DNA from: Comamonas sp. Y33R10-2
GTDB lineage: Bacteria; Pseudomonadota; Gammaproteobacteria; Burkholderiales; Burkholderiaceae_C
Assembly (NCBI RefSeq): GCF_019355935.1
Contig: NZ_CP079925.1
Coordinates: 1-64,000, forward strand
Direction: 5' to 3'
DNA: 64,000 nt
The notes below the pieces were generated by a model. The model was not told where the DNA came from. It saw only the letters and a program-made list of their open reading frames with translations, and searched no databases. Positions 27,984-37,759 of the stretch are shown here, piece by piece (the stretch's first letter is position 1; every line of letters starts with the position of its first letter). Made by a program: the position numbers and the translations under genes.

Positions 27984-28385
27984 ATGATGATCAGTTACAC
28001 CATCAGCGACCTTGCCAAAGAGTTCGACCTCACGACGCGAGCGATTCGTTTTTATGAAGATATGGGTTTGTTGCAGCCAGAGCGCTCTGGCACGGGAGGG
28101 CGAAATCGCGTGTATTCGCCCAGAGACCGCACACGTCTGCGGCTGACGTTGCGAGCCAAACGGTTGGGTTTATCGCTTTCCGAGGCTAAGGAAATTATTG
28201 ATATGTATGACAGCCCACGCGACACAGGCGTGCAGCTGCGTAAATTCTTGGATGTACTCGCGTTGCACCGTAAGCAGCTTGAAGGACAGATGGCAGACTT
28301 ACAGGTAACTTTGGATGAGGTGCGTGAGCAGGAGAAAGAGGCCCGCTCCCTCCTAGATGAAAGTGAGAGAGACAGTGCTGCATAA
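27984..28385 (+). CDS. liuR: LiuR-type MerR transcriptional regulator
   Basis: A 133-residue MerR-family regulator: winged HTH at about residues 4-70 (YTISDLAKEFDLTTRAIRFY, then MGLLQPERSG) and a C-terminal dimerisation coil (KQLEGQMADLQVTLDEVREQ). No metal-binding cysteines are seen, which fits the LiuR subgroup controlling branched-chain amino acid and isovalerate breakdown. ATG 27984 was chosen; an upstream extension to 27936 lacks family resemblance. It is the first gene before isovaleryl-CoA dehydrogenase, with a large palindrome in between. In this family the repressor is thought to respond to an acyl-CoA intermediate. Confidence 0.85.
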   Translation: MMISYTISDLAKEFDLTTRAIRFYEDMGLLQPERSGTGGRNRVYSPRDRTRLRLTLRAKRLGLSLSEAKEIIDMYDSPRDTGVQLRKFLDVLALHRKQLEGQMADLQVTLDEVREQEKEARSLLDESERDSAA

Positions 28386-28409
28386 TTGACGTTTACGTAA
28401 ACGTCAATT
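28384..28409. promoter_or_regulatory. 26-bp perfect palindrome, likely LiuR operator
   Basis: Half-site AATTGACGTTTAC is followed by its exact reverse complement. It overlaps the liuR stop codon and lies 164 bases upstream of liuA. The TTGACGTTTACGTAAACGTCAA core agrees with the LiuR-type operator as I recall it. No second copy was noticed in the window. Confidence 0.75.
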
Positions 28410-28572
28410 CATCTGTTTGCCAAAGAAAAGCCACTGATGTGCGCTAGCAATGCTGACTTGTTTATGGAGCAGAAGTACGCAACCCCATGAAGTGTGTGCA
28501 GCAGTGCGAGAGTAAGAAAAATTAGAGATTAAAAACTGAGATCCGCCAGACCTATACCTACAGGAGACAACC

Positions 28573-29760
28573 ATGAGCCTTGCCAATCTGCCAGGACTGA
28601 ACTTTCAGCTCGGTGAAGATATTGATGCGCTGCGTGATGCAGTTCGTGATTTTGCGCAGAGTGAGATTGCGCCGCGTGCGGCTGAGATTGATCGCACTGA
28701 TCAGTTTCCCATGGATGTTTGGCGCAAGTTTGGCGAGCTAGGGGTGTTGGGTATCACCGTTTCTGAGCAATACGGCGGCGCCAACATGGGTTACCTCGCA
28801 CACATGATTGCGATGGAAGAAATTTCCCGTGCCAGTGCCTCTGTTGGTCTGTCTTACGGCGCGCATAGCAATTTGTGTGTGAATCAGATCAATCGCAACG
28901 GCACAGAGTCACAAAAGGCCAATTACCTGCCCAAGCTGATCAGCGGTGAACATGTGGGAGCTCTCGCTATGAGCGAACCCGGCGCTGGTTCTGACGTCAT
29001 CAGCATGAAACTTAAAGCTGAGGATAAGGGCGGTTACTACCTGCTCAATGGCAGCAAGATGTGGATTACCAATGGGCCAGACGCAGACACGCTAGTGGTC
29101 TATGCCAAGAGCGAGCCTGAAATGGGCGCACGCGGGGTCACAGCGTTCTTGATCGAGAAGGGCATGCCTGGTTTTTCGATTGCGCAAAAGCTCGATAAGC
29201 TGGGCATGCGCGGCAGTCACACCGGGGAGTTGGTGTTTCAGAACGTGGAAGTGCCGGCTGAAAACATCTTGGGCGGCCTGAATATGGGTGCCAAGGTTTT
29301 GATGAGCGGGCTCGATTATGAGCGAGCAGTGCTAACGGGCGGCCCTCTTGGCATTATGCAAAGCGTGATGGATAACGTCGTTCCCTACATCCATGATCGC
29401 AAGCAGTTTGGTCAGAGCATTGGTGAGTTTCAGCTCATTCAAGGCAAGGTTGCAGATATGTATACCGTGCTGCAAGCGGGCCGCTCGTTTGCCTATACGG
29501 TCGCTAAAAACCTCGATCTTCTGGGAACTGACCATGTTCGTCAGGTTCGCAAAGATTGCGCCAGCGTCATCCTCTGGTGTGCTGAGAAGGCGACTTGGAT
29601 GGCCGGTGAGGGAGTGCAAATCTATGGCGGCAATGGGTATATCAACGAGTATCCACTCGGGCGCCTCTGGCGAGATGCGAAACTCTATGAGATTGGTGCC
29701 GGCACCAGCGAAATTCGCCGCATGTTGATTGGGCGCGAATTGTTCGCTGAAACCTGTTGA
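28573..29760 (+). CDS. liuA: Isovaleryl-CoA dehydrogenase
   Basis: A 395-residue FAD enzyme oxidising isovaleryl-CoA to 3-methylcrotonyl-CoA in leucine degradation. The catalytic glutamate is in [17 protein letters not shown] (Glu250), the location special to isovaleryl-CoA dehydrogenases. The usual C-terminal site reads GAGTSEIRR without a glutamate, which supports the assignment over other acyl-CoA dehydrogenases. Signature segments [10 protein letters not shown] and KMWITNG are present. A GGAG-type ribosome site lies before ATG 28573. Expression is likely under the regulator and palindrome just upstream. Confidence 0.95.
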   Translation: MSLANLPGLNFQLGEDIDALRDAVRDFAQSEIAPRAAEIDRTDQFPMDVWRKFGELGVLGITVSEQYGGANMGYLAHMIAMEEISRASASVGLSYGAHSNLCVNQINRNGTESQKANYLPKLISGEHVGALAMSEPGAGSDVISMKLKAEDKGGYYLLNGSKMWITNGPDADTLVVYAKSEPEMGARGVTAFLIEKGMPGFSIAQKLDKLGMRGSHTGELVFQNVEVPAENILGGLNMGAKVLMSGLDYERAVLTGGPLGIMQSVMDNVVPYIHDRKQFGQSIGEFQLIQGKVADMYTVLQAGRSFAYTVAKNLDLLGTDHVRQVRKDCASVILWCAEKATWMAGEGVQIYGGNGYINEYPLGRLWRDAKLYEIGAGTSEIRRMLIGRELFAETC

Positions 29761-29811
29761 GACAGCAGACGCCGCGCCATTCTTTCAACCACTAAAAACA
29801 AGGATAGTTTT

Positions 29812-30474
29812 ATGTCAACGACCTCCATCGACGATCTGTTTGCCCATAACCGTGAGTGGGCAGACCAGATGGAACGTGATCGTCCAGGTTTCTTTACCGG
29901 ACTAATGGCGCAGCAAAAGCCTAAGTACATGTGGATTGGTTGTTCGGACAGCCGAGTCCCTGCGAACCAGATTACGGGTCTGGAGCCCGGTGAAGTGTTC
30001 GTACACCGCAACGTGGCCAATGTGGTGGTGCCCAGCGATCTGAACTGCTTATCCACCATTCAGTACTCGGTAGATCATTTGAAGATCGAGCACTTGATGG
30101 TAGTGGGTCACTATGGCTGCGGCGGTGTGTATGCGGCGCTGAACAATCTACGTCTGGGACTGGTGGATAACTGGACTCGCCACGTGCGTGATGTGCGTGA
30201 CAAGCACATCGACTTGCTGGAAAGCATTTCTACTCAGTACCGTCACGATGCGCTGTGCGAGCTCAATGCCATTGAGCAGGTCGTCAACGTGGCCCAATCT
30301 ACGGTAATGCAGGACGCATGGGCGCGTGGCCAGAAGGTCACGCTGCACGGATGGTGCTATGGCTTGAACAACGGTCACATCACCAATCTTGAAATGACGG
30401 TGCCTGATGTTGCCGGTATGCAAGAAGTTCACAAACGCGCGGTTGAAAAAGTCGCAAACCGCAAGCGCGGCTGA
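29812..30474 (+). CDS. can: Beta-class carbonic anhydrase
   Basis: A 220-residue zinc enzyme interconverting CO2 and bicarbonate in the cytoplasm. Zinc ligands are visible as CSDSR (Cys and Asp, about residues 43-47) and HYGCGG (His and Cys, about 103-108). It lies 51 bases after liuA on the same strand. In this setting it could supply bicarbonate to the biotin-dependent methylcrotonyl-CoA carboxylase coded further on (liuB, liuD); that link is an inference. Confidence 0.93.
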   Translation: MSTTSIDDLFAHNREWADQMERDRPGFFTGLMAQQKPKYMWIGCSDSRVPANQITGLEPGEVFVHRNVANVVVPSDLNCLSTIQYSVDHLKIEHLMVVGHYGCGGVYAALNNLRLGLVDNWTRHVRDVRDKHIDLLESISTQYRHDALCELNAIEQVVNVAQSTVMQDAWARGQKVTLHGWCYGLNNGHITNLEMTVPDVAGMQEVHKRAVEKVANRKRG

Positions 30475-30578
30475 TTGCCACATTCGGGAAATAGAGTTGC
30501 AGAGCTGGATAGAGGTCTAGGCCGAATCCAGCCGCATTGATGGATCTGACCACTGATGGGTCGAACGACTGATTAGCC

Positions 30579-32426
30579 ATGTTTCCGCAACGACTGGATG
30601 CTCCTCAAGCCTATGCGATTGCTCAGGCTCTTATGCATGGCTTCAACCTGTACTACCGCATGTTCAATGCGGTGGCTGCCAATGCCAAGCAGCACTTTGA
30701 GGCGATGGACTGGCAAGGCCAGCAACAAGCTCAGCGCGAGCGCATAGAGCTTTATGAGCAGCAGGTGCGAGCCTGTATTGAGCAGCTAGAGGCGAAGTTT
30801 GCGACTAGCCAGCAATCTATGGCAGTGTGGCAGCAGGTCAAGCTGCACTACATAGGCTTGATGATTGATCACCTGCAGCCTGAGCTGGCGGAGACTTTTT
30901 TCAACTCCGTCACCACCAAAATTCTGCACCGCACGCACTTTCAGAACGACTTCATCTTTGTGCGCGCCGCTGTTAGCACCGAGTATTTGGAGAACCCTGA
31001 TCCCGTTGCGGTTCCCACGTATCAGGCCTATTACCCCGGCACGTTGGAGCAGTTGGAAGGCGCGCTGCAAACCGCATTAGAGCAACTGCAGCTGCTCGGC
31101 TCCTTTGAGGATTTGCCTCGCGATGTGCACCTGCTGGCAGAGCGCGTGCGTGACAAGCTGGCAGGGCTGACGCTGCGAGCCAACTTCCAAATTCAGCTGC
31201 TATCGAGCCTGTTCTACCGCAACAAGGGCGCGTATTTGGTGGGCAAGATCATCACCGGCTACACCGAGCTGCCACTGGCTATTCCCATCTTGCACGGGCA
31301 CAAAGGCCAGCTCATCTTGCACGCCGCCTTGTTTGGTGAAGATGATCTGCATGCGCTGTTTAGCTTTGCGCGTGCTTATTTCATGGTACACATGGAAGTG
31401 CCTAGCGCCTATGTGAGCTTTTTACGCAGCCTTATGCCGCGCAAGCCGCGCGCTGAAATTTACAACGCACTTGGGCTGGCCAAGCAGGGCAAGACGCTTT
31501 TCTACCGCGACTTTTTGCACCACCTACGCCACTCTACTGATCAGTTGCGCATTGCCCCAGGTATCAAGGGATTGGTCATGCTGGTGTTTGATCTTCCCAG
31601 CTTTCCCTATGTCTTCAAGCTTATCAAAGACCGCATAGCTAGCAGCAAAGATGTGACGCGTGAGCAGGTCAAGGCCAAGTATCAGCTGGTCAAGCAGCAC
31701 GATCGCGGCGGCCGTATGGCGGACACCATGGATTACAGCCTGGTGTCCTTCCCCCGCAGCCGCTTTAGCGAAGAACTGCTGACCGAGTTGCAGGCGCAGG
31801 CACCCGACCAAATCGAGATCAGCGACCGCGATGGTGATGGTCAAGAAGAGGTCATCATTAGCCACCTCTACATTGAACGCCGCCTGGTGCCGCTGAATCT
31901 GTTTTTGATGGAGTGCCTTGCTGAGGCCGATACCAAACCCGAGCGCCGTGCTGCCATGGAACGCGCCATTTTTGAGTATGGCAACGCCATTAAGGATTTA
32001 GTGGCCACCAATATTTTTCCGGGCGATATGTTGTGGAAAAACTTTGGCGTGACGCGCGGCGGAAAAGTCGTTTTTTATGACTACGACGAAATTGAATATC
32101 TGACTGACTGCAACTTCCGTAACGTGCCCCAGCCGCGCAATGAGGAAGAAGAAATGTCTAGCGACATTTGGTATTCGGTAGGGCCTAAGGATGTGTTTCC
32201 TGAAACCTTTGGCCCTTTCCTGTTGGGCCACCCCGCAGTGCGCGATATCTTCATGCGTCACCACGCGGATTTGCTGGAAACCGACTTCTGGTGCAGCCAT
32301 CAAATCCGTATTCGTGATGGCCACTTCGTCGATGTGTTCCCCTATGAGCGCAGCCGCTTTTTGCATAAAGGCGATGTAGGGCTGGACACGAACTCTGTAA
32401 ATACTCCCGCTAATAGCCTCAGCTGA
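30579..32426 (+). CDS. aceK: Isocitrate dehydrogenase kinase/phosphatase
   Basis: A 615-residue bifunctional enzyme that phosphorylates and dephosphorylates isocitrate dehydrogenase, setting the split between TCA cycle and glyoxylate bypass. It has full length for the family. The N-terminal regulatory half starts at YAIAQALMHGFNLYYRMFN. The kinase half contains GIKGLVMLVFDLPSFPYVFK and the catalytic area NIFPGDMLWKNFGVTRGGKV with VVFYDYDEIEYL. It is not next to aceA or aceB but within a leucine catabolic region whose end product is acetyl-CoA, where the bypass is needed for growth. Confidence 0.95.
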   Translation: MFPQRLDAPQAYAIAQALMHGFNLYYRMFNAVAANAKQHFEAMDWQGQQQAQRERIELYEQQVRACIEQLEAKFATSQQSMAVWQQVKLHYIGLMIDHLQPELAETFFNSVTTKILHRTHFQNDFIFVRAAVSTEYLENPDPVAVPTYQAYYPGTLEQLEGALQTALEQLQLLGSFEDLPRDVHLLAERVRDKLAGLTLRANFQIQLLSSLFYRNKGAYLVGKIITGYTELPLAIPILHGHKGQLILHAALFGEDDLHALFSFARAYFMVHMEVPSAYVSFLRSLMPRKPRAEIYNALGLAKQGKTLFYRDFLHHLRHSTDQLRIAPGIKGLVMLVFDLPSFPYVFKLIKDRIASSKDVTREQVKAKYQLVKQHDRGGRMADTMDYSLVSFPRSRFSEELLTELQAQAPDQIEISDRDGDGQEEVIISHLYIERRLVPLNLFLMECLAEADTKPERRAAMERAIFEYGNAIKDLVATNIFPGDMLWKNFGVTRGGKVVFYDYDEIEYLTDCNFRNVPQPRNEEEEMSSDIWYSVGPKDVFPETFGPFLLGHPAVRDIFMRHHADLLETDFWCSHQIRIRDGHFVDVFPYERSRFLHKGDVGLDTNSVNTPANSLS

Positions 32427-32467
32427 AGGGGCAGACCGTACCTATCCATCTTTGAAGGAGACAAGCC

Positions 32468-33652
32468 GTGCATCAAGACCCCGTAGTGATCGTCAGCGCA
32501 GCCCGCACCCCCATGGGCGCATTTCAAGGTGATTTTTCCGATTTAGTGGCTCACGATCTAGGTGGCGTCGCCATCAAGGCCGCAGTTGAGCGCGCAGGCA
32601 TCAAACCTGAACTGGTAGAAGAAGTGCTGTTTGGCAACTGCCTGATGGCGGGTCAAGGTCAGGCCCCGGCGCGTCAAGCCGGCTTCAAAGGCGGCTTGCC
32701 GCAAAGCACAGGGGCGGTCACGCTTTCCAAAATGTGCGGCGCAGGCATGGAGGCGACGCTGCTGGCCCACGACCAGCTCATCGCAGGCAGCCGTGATGTG
32801 ATGGTGGCCGGTGGTATGGAAAGCATGACCAATGCCCCTTACCTGCTGAAGAAAGGCCGTGGTGGCTACCGCATGGGCCACGACAAGATTTTTGACCACA
32901 TGATGCTCGATGGTCTGGAGGACGCCTATGAAGCGGGCCGATCCATGGGTACTTTTGGCGAAGACTGCGCTGCCAAATACAGCTTTAGCCGCGAGGCACA
33001 AGACGCCTTTGCTATCGCCAGCGTGCAGCGCGCTCAGGCAGCAGCTCAAAGCGGTGCGTTTGATGCTGAGATCACACCCGTCACGCTTAAAACCCGCAAG
33101 GGCGATGTGACAGTGAGCGTGGACGAAGGTCCGGCCAAGGCCAAGCTGGACAAAATCACCAGCCTCAAACCTGCTTTCAAGAAAGACGGCACCATCACTG
33201 CAGCGTCGAGCTCCAGTATCAATGATGGTGCTGCAGCGATGGTGCTGATGCGTGAATCGACGGCCAAGCAACTGGGCTGCAAGCCGTTGGCACGCATCGT
33301 CTCTCATGCCATGTTTGCGCAGGCGCCTGAGTGGTTCACCACGGCCCCTGTGGGCGCCACTGAGAAAGCGCTGAAGAAGGCGGGTTGGACGGTGGCTGAG
33401 GTAGACCTGTGGGAAATTAACGAGGCTTTTGCTGTCGTTCCCATGGCGCTGATGGCTGAGTTGAAGGTGCCGCACGACAAGGTCAACGTCAACGGCGGTG
33501 CCTGCGCGCTGGGTCACCCCATTGGTGCCAGCGGGGCACGCATTTTGGTCACGCTGATTCATGCGCTGCAAGCGCGCGGCAAGAAAAAAGGCTTGGCCAC
33601 GCTGTGCATTGGCGGCGGCGAGGCAACGGCCATGGCCATTGAGCTGATTTGA
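32468..33652 (+). CDS. Acetyl-CoA acetyltransferase (thiolase)
   Basis: A 394-residue thiolase. Active-site Cys90 (KMCGAGMEA), His350 (ALGHPIGASG) and Cys380 (LCIGGGEAT) are all present. It starts with GTG after a clear AAGGAG. It cleaves acetoacetyl-CoA to two acetyl-CoA or runs in reverse. Leucine breakdown ends in acetoacetate, so it fits as the last step here. Other short-chain 3-ketoacyl-CoA substrates are possible. Confidence 0.92.
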   Translation: MHQDPVVIVSAARTPMGAFQGDFSDLVAHDLGGVAIKAAVERAGIKPELVEEVLFGNCLMAGQGQAPARQAGFKGGLPQSTGAVTLSKMCGAGMEATLLAHDQLIAGSRDVMVAGGMESMTNAPYLLKKGRGGYRMGHDKIFDHMMLDGLEDAYEAGRSMGTFGEDCAAKYSFSREAQDAFAIASVQRAQAAAQSGAFDAEITPVTLKTRKGDVTVSVDEGPAKAKLDKITSLKPAFKKDGTITAASSSSINDGAAAMVLMRESTAKQLGCKPLARIVSHAMFAQAPEWFTTAPVGATEKALKKAGWTVAEVDLWEINEAFAVVPMALMAELKVPHDKVNVNGGACALGHPIGASGARILVTLIHALQARGKKKGLATLCIGGGEATAMAIELI

Positions 33653-33783
33653 CATGCTGATCTGGCGCTCTTTGCTCAGAACCGTCGCTGGTTTGCTCTA
33701 CATTGAGGACATGTTCAACGGCTTGCAGGCTTTGCGCTGAAATTTGCGCTGAGTGTATGTAGCCCACATTGCGGAAACCACCC

Positions 33784-34929
33784 ATGAGCGAAGACATTCA
33801 CCCGGGCGACAGCCAAATCACTGAGATTCTTGAGCTACAAAAGATCGCCGCCTTTTGGCGCGATTTTTCCAATCAGTTGGGTGAGTTGGAGGCGCTGGGT
33901 GAGCATGAATTTGTGGAGCGCGGCAATGAAGTGCTGCAGAAATACGCGCCGGGCTTGAGCTTGGAGGTCGAGGGAAAACTTAAGCAAGCAGGCACCAAAC
34001 TGGTGATCTCGGCGCGTGGCAATACCGATCAGTTTGAAAGTGCGCAAGCCATAGTGCGCCAAGCGCCGCATTTTGATCACTACAGCGTGCAGGCGTTTCG
34101 CAGTCGTGCGCAGATGGATAAAGGTGGCAATTTTGGCATGCGCATGGATGGTTTTGAGCTGACCTGCGCTGATATACGCGTGGCTTACTTCAATGCTGGC
34201 GGCATCACCGGGCTCAAGCTTTCATTTGAAAAAAGTATTGCGCCAGACATGCTTGAGCATGCGCAGCACATGGCGTTCATCATGCTTGATCATGTGCTGG
34301 GGGAGTGGGACTTTTCAGTGCGCGTTGGCCCGATTGAGTTTGTGGTTCAAGAGAGCGGCGATGTACCCGGTGATGTGCCAGAGGGCGTGCATGGAACAGC
34401 ACTTTTGTCAGACTTTCCGCCTATTTTTGATGCCTTTATTCGCAATCAGTTGGGACGTACTTATGAGTTTCCACAAGAGGATTGCGACCGCTGGCTTTCT
34501 CTGGAGGTTCGCGCTCCCGACGCTGATGAGGATGGCCCGCCTGATACCCTGATCTTTCACGACGGCGCCAATGCCGTGGCTACGCGCGCTGACTTGCCTT
34601 ACTTTTTTGAGTGGCGCATCAACTTTGAAAGTCAGCAAGAGCTTGACGGGGTGCGTGATGCACACGATGCCTTGGATCGGCATCTCAGCAGCCAGCAGCG
34701 CGGCATTTTGGCGTTTTCGCGCATCGAAGAAATGCGCTCCCGTGTTGCTCTTTACTACGTGGAAGATCCGGAGTTCGTCATGCACCTGGCGCAGCAATTA
34801 AGTCAGCAGCATGCGCCCATGCATGAGCCGCAGATGATGGTGATGTTTGATCCATCGTGGAACGAATATCTGTCGCTATACACCGCCATTCACCGTCATG
34901 ACCGCCGCGAAGAGGTCTTGGCTTCATGA
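33784..34929 (+). CDS. Conserved hypothetical protein, weak DUF695-like C-terminus
   Basis: A 381-residue protein with no signal peptide or membrane segment, acidic overall. I do not recognise the N-terminal half. The last 120 residues (LPYFFEWRINF ... RVALYYVEDPEFVMHLAQQL ... FDPSWNEY) resemble the ferredoxin-like DUF695/RraB type fold, a weak resemblance. ATG 33784 is preferred over an upstream TTG. Its stop overlaps the start of the flavoprotein gene by 4 bases, so the two are translationally coupled. Confidence 0.7.
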   Translation: MSEDIHPGDSQITEILELQKIAAFWRDFSNQLGELEALGEHEFVERGNEVLQKYAPGLSLEVEGKLKQAGTKLVISARGNTDQFESAQAIVRQAPHFDHYSVQAFRSRAQMDKGGNFGMRMDGFELTCADIRVAYFNAGGITGLKLSFEKSIAPDMLEHAQHMAFIMLDHVLGEWDFSVRVGPIEFVVQESGDVPGDVPEGVHGTALLSDFPPIFDAFIRNQLGRTYEFPQEDCDRWLSLEVRAPDADEDGPPDTLIFHDGANAVATRADLPYFFEWRINFESQQELDGVRDAHDALDRHLSSQQRGILAFSRIEEMRSRVALYYVEDPEFVMHLAQQLSQQHAPMHEPQMMVMFDPSWNEYLSLYTAIHRHDRREEVLAS

Positions 34930-35555
34930 TCACGTCGCGTGAGCAATTGCAGCAGCTTTATGCCGCACCCAAAGAGTCAGCTCTGCTCAAGCAGCAGTGG
35001 GAGCTTGATCGCTACTGCTTGCGCTTTATCGCTTTATCGCCATTTTTTGTGATGGCCACGGGCGGCAGCAATGGCTCTTTGCTAGACGCCTCACCGCGTG
35101 GTGGCAAACCGGGCTTCGTCAAAGCACCTGACTCTAATACCTTGCTCATCCCTGATGCGGGCGGCAATAACCGGCTCGACAGCCTGTGCAACTTGGTGGA
35201 TGACCCGCGTTTAGGTTTGCTGTTTTTGGTGCCGGGTTTTGATGAAACCCTGCGTGTGAATGGAACGGCTCAGTTGCGCGATGAGGCGCATTACACGGCA
35301 TTGTTTGCCAGCGACCATTTCCGCCCCAAGTTGGTGATTGAGGTGAACGTGCAAGAGGCTTATTTGCACTGCGCCAAAGCCCTGATGCGTTCGCGCTTGT
35401 GGAGCGCAGAGACCCAGGTGTCGCGCAATGTGATGCCTTCGCTCAACCAGATCATTCAGTCGCAGATGGGCATTACCACCGAGCCTGAAGCACAGGAGCG
35501 GATGGTGGCCCGCTACAAAGCAGTGATAGCGGCCGAGGAAATGAAGAAAAAATAA
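34926..35555 (+). CDS. FMN-dependent PPOX-type flavoprotein (MSMEG_1061-like)
   Basis: A 209-residue pyridoxamine-phosphate-oxidase-like split barrel. Typical segments are FFVMATGGSNGSLLDASPRG, then DSNTLLIPDAGGNNRLDSL and GLLFLVPGFDETLRVNG, followed by EVNVQEAYLHCAKALMRS. Members of this group bind FMN or F420 and reduce or oxidise small molecules; the substrate here is unknown. It is translationally coupled to the preceding unknown gene. Confidence 0.85.
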   Translation: MITSREQLQQLYAAPKESALLKQQWELDRYCLRFIALSPFFVMATGGSNGSLLDASPRGGKPGFVKAPDSNTLLIPDAGGNNRLDSLCNLVDDPRLGLLFLVPGFDETLRVNGTAQLRDEAHYTALFASDHFRPKLVIEVNVQEAYLHCAKALMRSRLWSAETQVSRNVMPSLNQIIQSQMGITTEPEAQERMVARYKAVIAAEEMKKK

Positions 35556-35617
35556 TAGTTTTTGCGCTCAAGTCAATGTGGGATATAGACATCTAGCTAT
35601 CAATATTGGAGACGATC

Positions 35618-36748
35618 ATGCTGCTCAGTCAAGACCAAGAAATGATCCGCGATGCCATGCGTGATTTTGTGAGTGAGCAAATCACGCCGCACGCCGCGCG
35701 CTGGGACAAAGAGCATCACTTTCCCAAAGAGGTTCATCAGGGGTTGGCCGCGCTGGGCGCTTATGGCATCTGCGTGCCTGAGGAACTCGGCGGCGCGGGC
35801 ATGGACTATTTGAGTTTGGCGCTGGTGTTGGAAGAAATTGCGGTGGGTGATGGCGGCACCAGTACCGTCATCAGCGTGACCAACTGTCCGGTCAACGCCA
35901 TTTTGATGAAATACGGCAACGCCCAACAGCAAGAATCTTGGCTGCGCCCACTGGCGCAAGGCAAGATGCTGGGAGCCTTTTGCCTGACGGAGCCGCATGT
36001 GGGCTCTGACGCTTCAGCGCTGCGCACTACGGCTGTGCGTGAAGGGGATGAGTACGCCATCAACGGGGTAAAGCAGTTCATCACCAGTGGCAAGAGTGGC
36101 GATGTGGCCATTGTCATTGCCGTAACGGACAAAGCGGCGGGCAAGAAAGGCATGAGTGCTTTCATCGTGCCAACCAGCAACCCCGGCTACCAAGTTGCTC
36201 GGCTGGAGGAAAAACTGGGCCAGCACAGCAGCGATACGGCGCAGATCAATTTTGACGACTGCCGCATTCCCGCAGCGAACTTGATTGGTACAGAAGGCGA
36301 GGGCTACAAAATTGCGCTCTCCGCGCTGGAAGGCGGGCGCATAGGCATTGCCGCGCAAAGCGTGGGCATGGCGCGTGCTGCGTTTGAATGCGCGCTGCAA
36401 TACAGCAAAGAGCGCGAGAGTTTTGGTCAGCCCATCTTCAATCATCAGGCAGTCGGCTTCAGGCTTGCAGATTGCGCTACGCAAATCGAAGCAGCACGCC
36501 AGCTCATCTGGCATGCAGCCAGCCTGTGTGATGCGGGGCGGCCTTGTTTAAAAGAAGCGGCCATGGCCAAGCTGTTTGCAAGCGAGATGGCCGAGCGTGT
36601 GTGCAGCGCGGCTATCCAGACATTGGGCGGCTATGGCGTGGTGAACGACTTCCCGGTAGAGCGCATTTACCGCGATGTGCGCGTCTGCCAGATTTATGAG
36701 GGCACGAGTGACGTGCAAAAAATCCTGATTCAGCGAGCACTTGCGTGA
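35618..36748 (+). CDS. Acyl-CoA dehydrogenase, short-chain type
   Basis: A 376-residue FAD acyl-CoA dehydrogenase. The catalytic glutamate is at the common C-terminal site, in YEGTSDVQK (Glu361), unlike liuA. FAD/substrate segments FCLTEPHVGSDASALRT and VKQFITSG are present. ATG 35618 follows TTGGAG by seven bases; an in-frame TTG at 35606 is part of that signal. Likely substrates are butyryl-, isobutyryl- or 2-methylbutyryl-CoA, which would suit a branched-chain amino acid region. Specificity cannot be read from sequence alone. Confidence 0.9.
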   Translation: MLLSQDQEMIRDAMRDFVSEQITPHAARWDKEHHFPKEVHQGLAALGAYGICVPEELGGAGMDYLSLALVLEEIAVGDGGTSTVISVTNCPVNAILMKYGNAQQQESWLRPLAQGKMLGAFCLTEPHVGSDASALRTTAVREGDEYAINGVKQFITSGKSGDVAIVIAVTDKAAGKKGMSAFIVPTSNPGYQVARLEEKLGQHSSDTAQINFDDCRIPAANLIGTEGEGYKIALSALEGGRIGIAAQSVGMARAAFECALQYSKERESFGQPIFNHQAVGFRLADCATQIEAARQLIWHAASLCDAGRPCLKEAAMAKLFASEMAERVCSAAIQTLGGYGVVNDFPVERIYRDVRVCQIYEGTSDVQKILIQRALA

Positions 36749-36948
36749 TTTTTGCTGACCCAGCTTGTGCCGGGCTGTGCGCAAATGCCCACACTTGTCA
36801 ACCGCTGCACGCGCAGTTTGTGGTGGGCTAGGGCTAAGCAGGTTGCCGATGTCACAAGCTCTGCCTAGGATGGAGTAAGCGGGGACGAATCGTTAAACTT
36901 TAAGGTGCGCCCCAAGAGTTTCTAGTATTTAAAGCAGGAGTCCAGCGC

Positions 36949-37740
36949 ATGCCTTTTGCCCAGGTCAATGGCCAGAACATCTACTACGAAGACACAGGCG
37001 GGCGCGGCCCGGCGATCGTGTTCTCGCATGGCTTGCTCATGGATCGCTCCATGTTTGAGCCGCAGATACAGGTCTTGCAGGGCCGCTATCGCTGCATCAG
37101 CTGGGACGAGCGAGGTCATGGGCAGACGGCAGATCCAGAGCATTGCGAGTCCTTCACCTATTACGACTCAGCTGATGATTTGGCGGCGCTGCTCAAGCAT
37201 CTGGGCGTCGAGAAGGCCGTGCTGGTGGGCATGTCGCAAGGCGGCTATTTATCTCTGCGCTGCGCGCTGATTCATCCCGAGGTGGTGGGCGCGCTGGTGC
37301 TGATCGATACGCAAGCCATGCTGGAAGACCCAGAGCTGCTGCCGCACCATGAGGCCTTGCTCAAAGCGTGGATGGAGCACGGCTTGTCTGACGATATGGC
37401 AAGCACGGTAGAGCATATTGTTCTGGGCCAAGGCTGGGCGGGCGCGGCAGAGTGGCGAGCCAAGTGGAAGCAGGCCTCCCCCCCGAACCTGGGCCAGAGC
37501 TTTGTGGCGCTGGCGCTGCGTGATGACATCAGCCCGCGTCTGGCAGAAATCAAGGTGCCAGCGCTGGTCATACATGGCGAGAAAGATGCAGCCATTAGCG
37601 TAGAGCGTGCTCGCGCCATGTTCAAAGGCTTGCCGAATGCGCAATGGGTGGATGTGGCGGGCGCAGGGCATGCCGCTAACCTCACGCATCCCGAACCGGT
37701 GAATGCTGCGATAGAGCAGTTTCTAAATTCCCTGCACTGA
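36949..37740 (+). CDS. Alpha/beta hydrolase
   Basis: A 263-residue cytoplasmic alpha/beta-hydrolase with full triad: Ser96 in GMSQGG, Asp213 in GEKDAA and His241 in GAGHAANLTHP. The oxyanion region FSHGLLMDRSMFEPQ is normal. No lid insertion is evident and it looks like the 3-oxoadipate enol-lactonase/haloperoxidase branch. The substrate is unknown. AGGAG lies ten bases before the ATG. Confidence 0.88.
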   Translation: MPFAQVNGQNIYYEDTGGRGPAIVFSHGLLMDRSMFEPQIQVLQGRYRCISWDERGHGQTADPEHCESFTYYDSADDLAALLKHLGVEKAVLVGMSQGGYLSLRCALIHPEVVGALVLIDTQAMLEDPELLPHHEALLKAWMEHGLSDDMASTVEHIVLGQGWAGAAEWRAKWKQASPPNLGQSFVALALRDDISPRLAEIKVPALVIHGEKDAAISVERARAMFKGLPNAQWVDVAGAGHAANLTHPEPVNAAIEQFLNSLH

Positions 37741-37759
37741 ATTTTGCAGCACGAGATTA

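Noticed and set aside
32558..33655. A 365-residue open frame on the minus strand
   Set aside because: It is opposite the thiolase gene, whose catalytic residues are all in place. No domain is visible in the minus frame.
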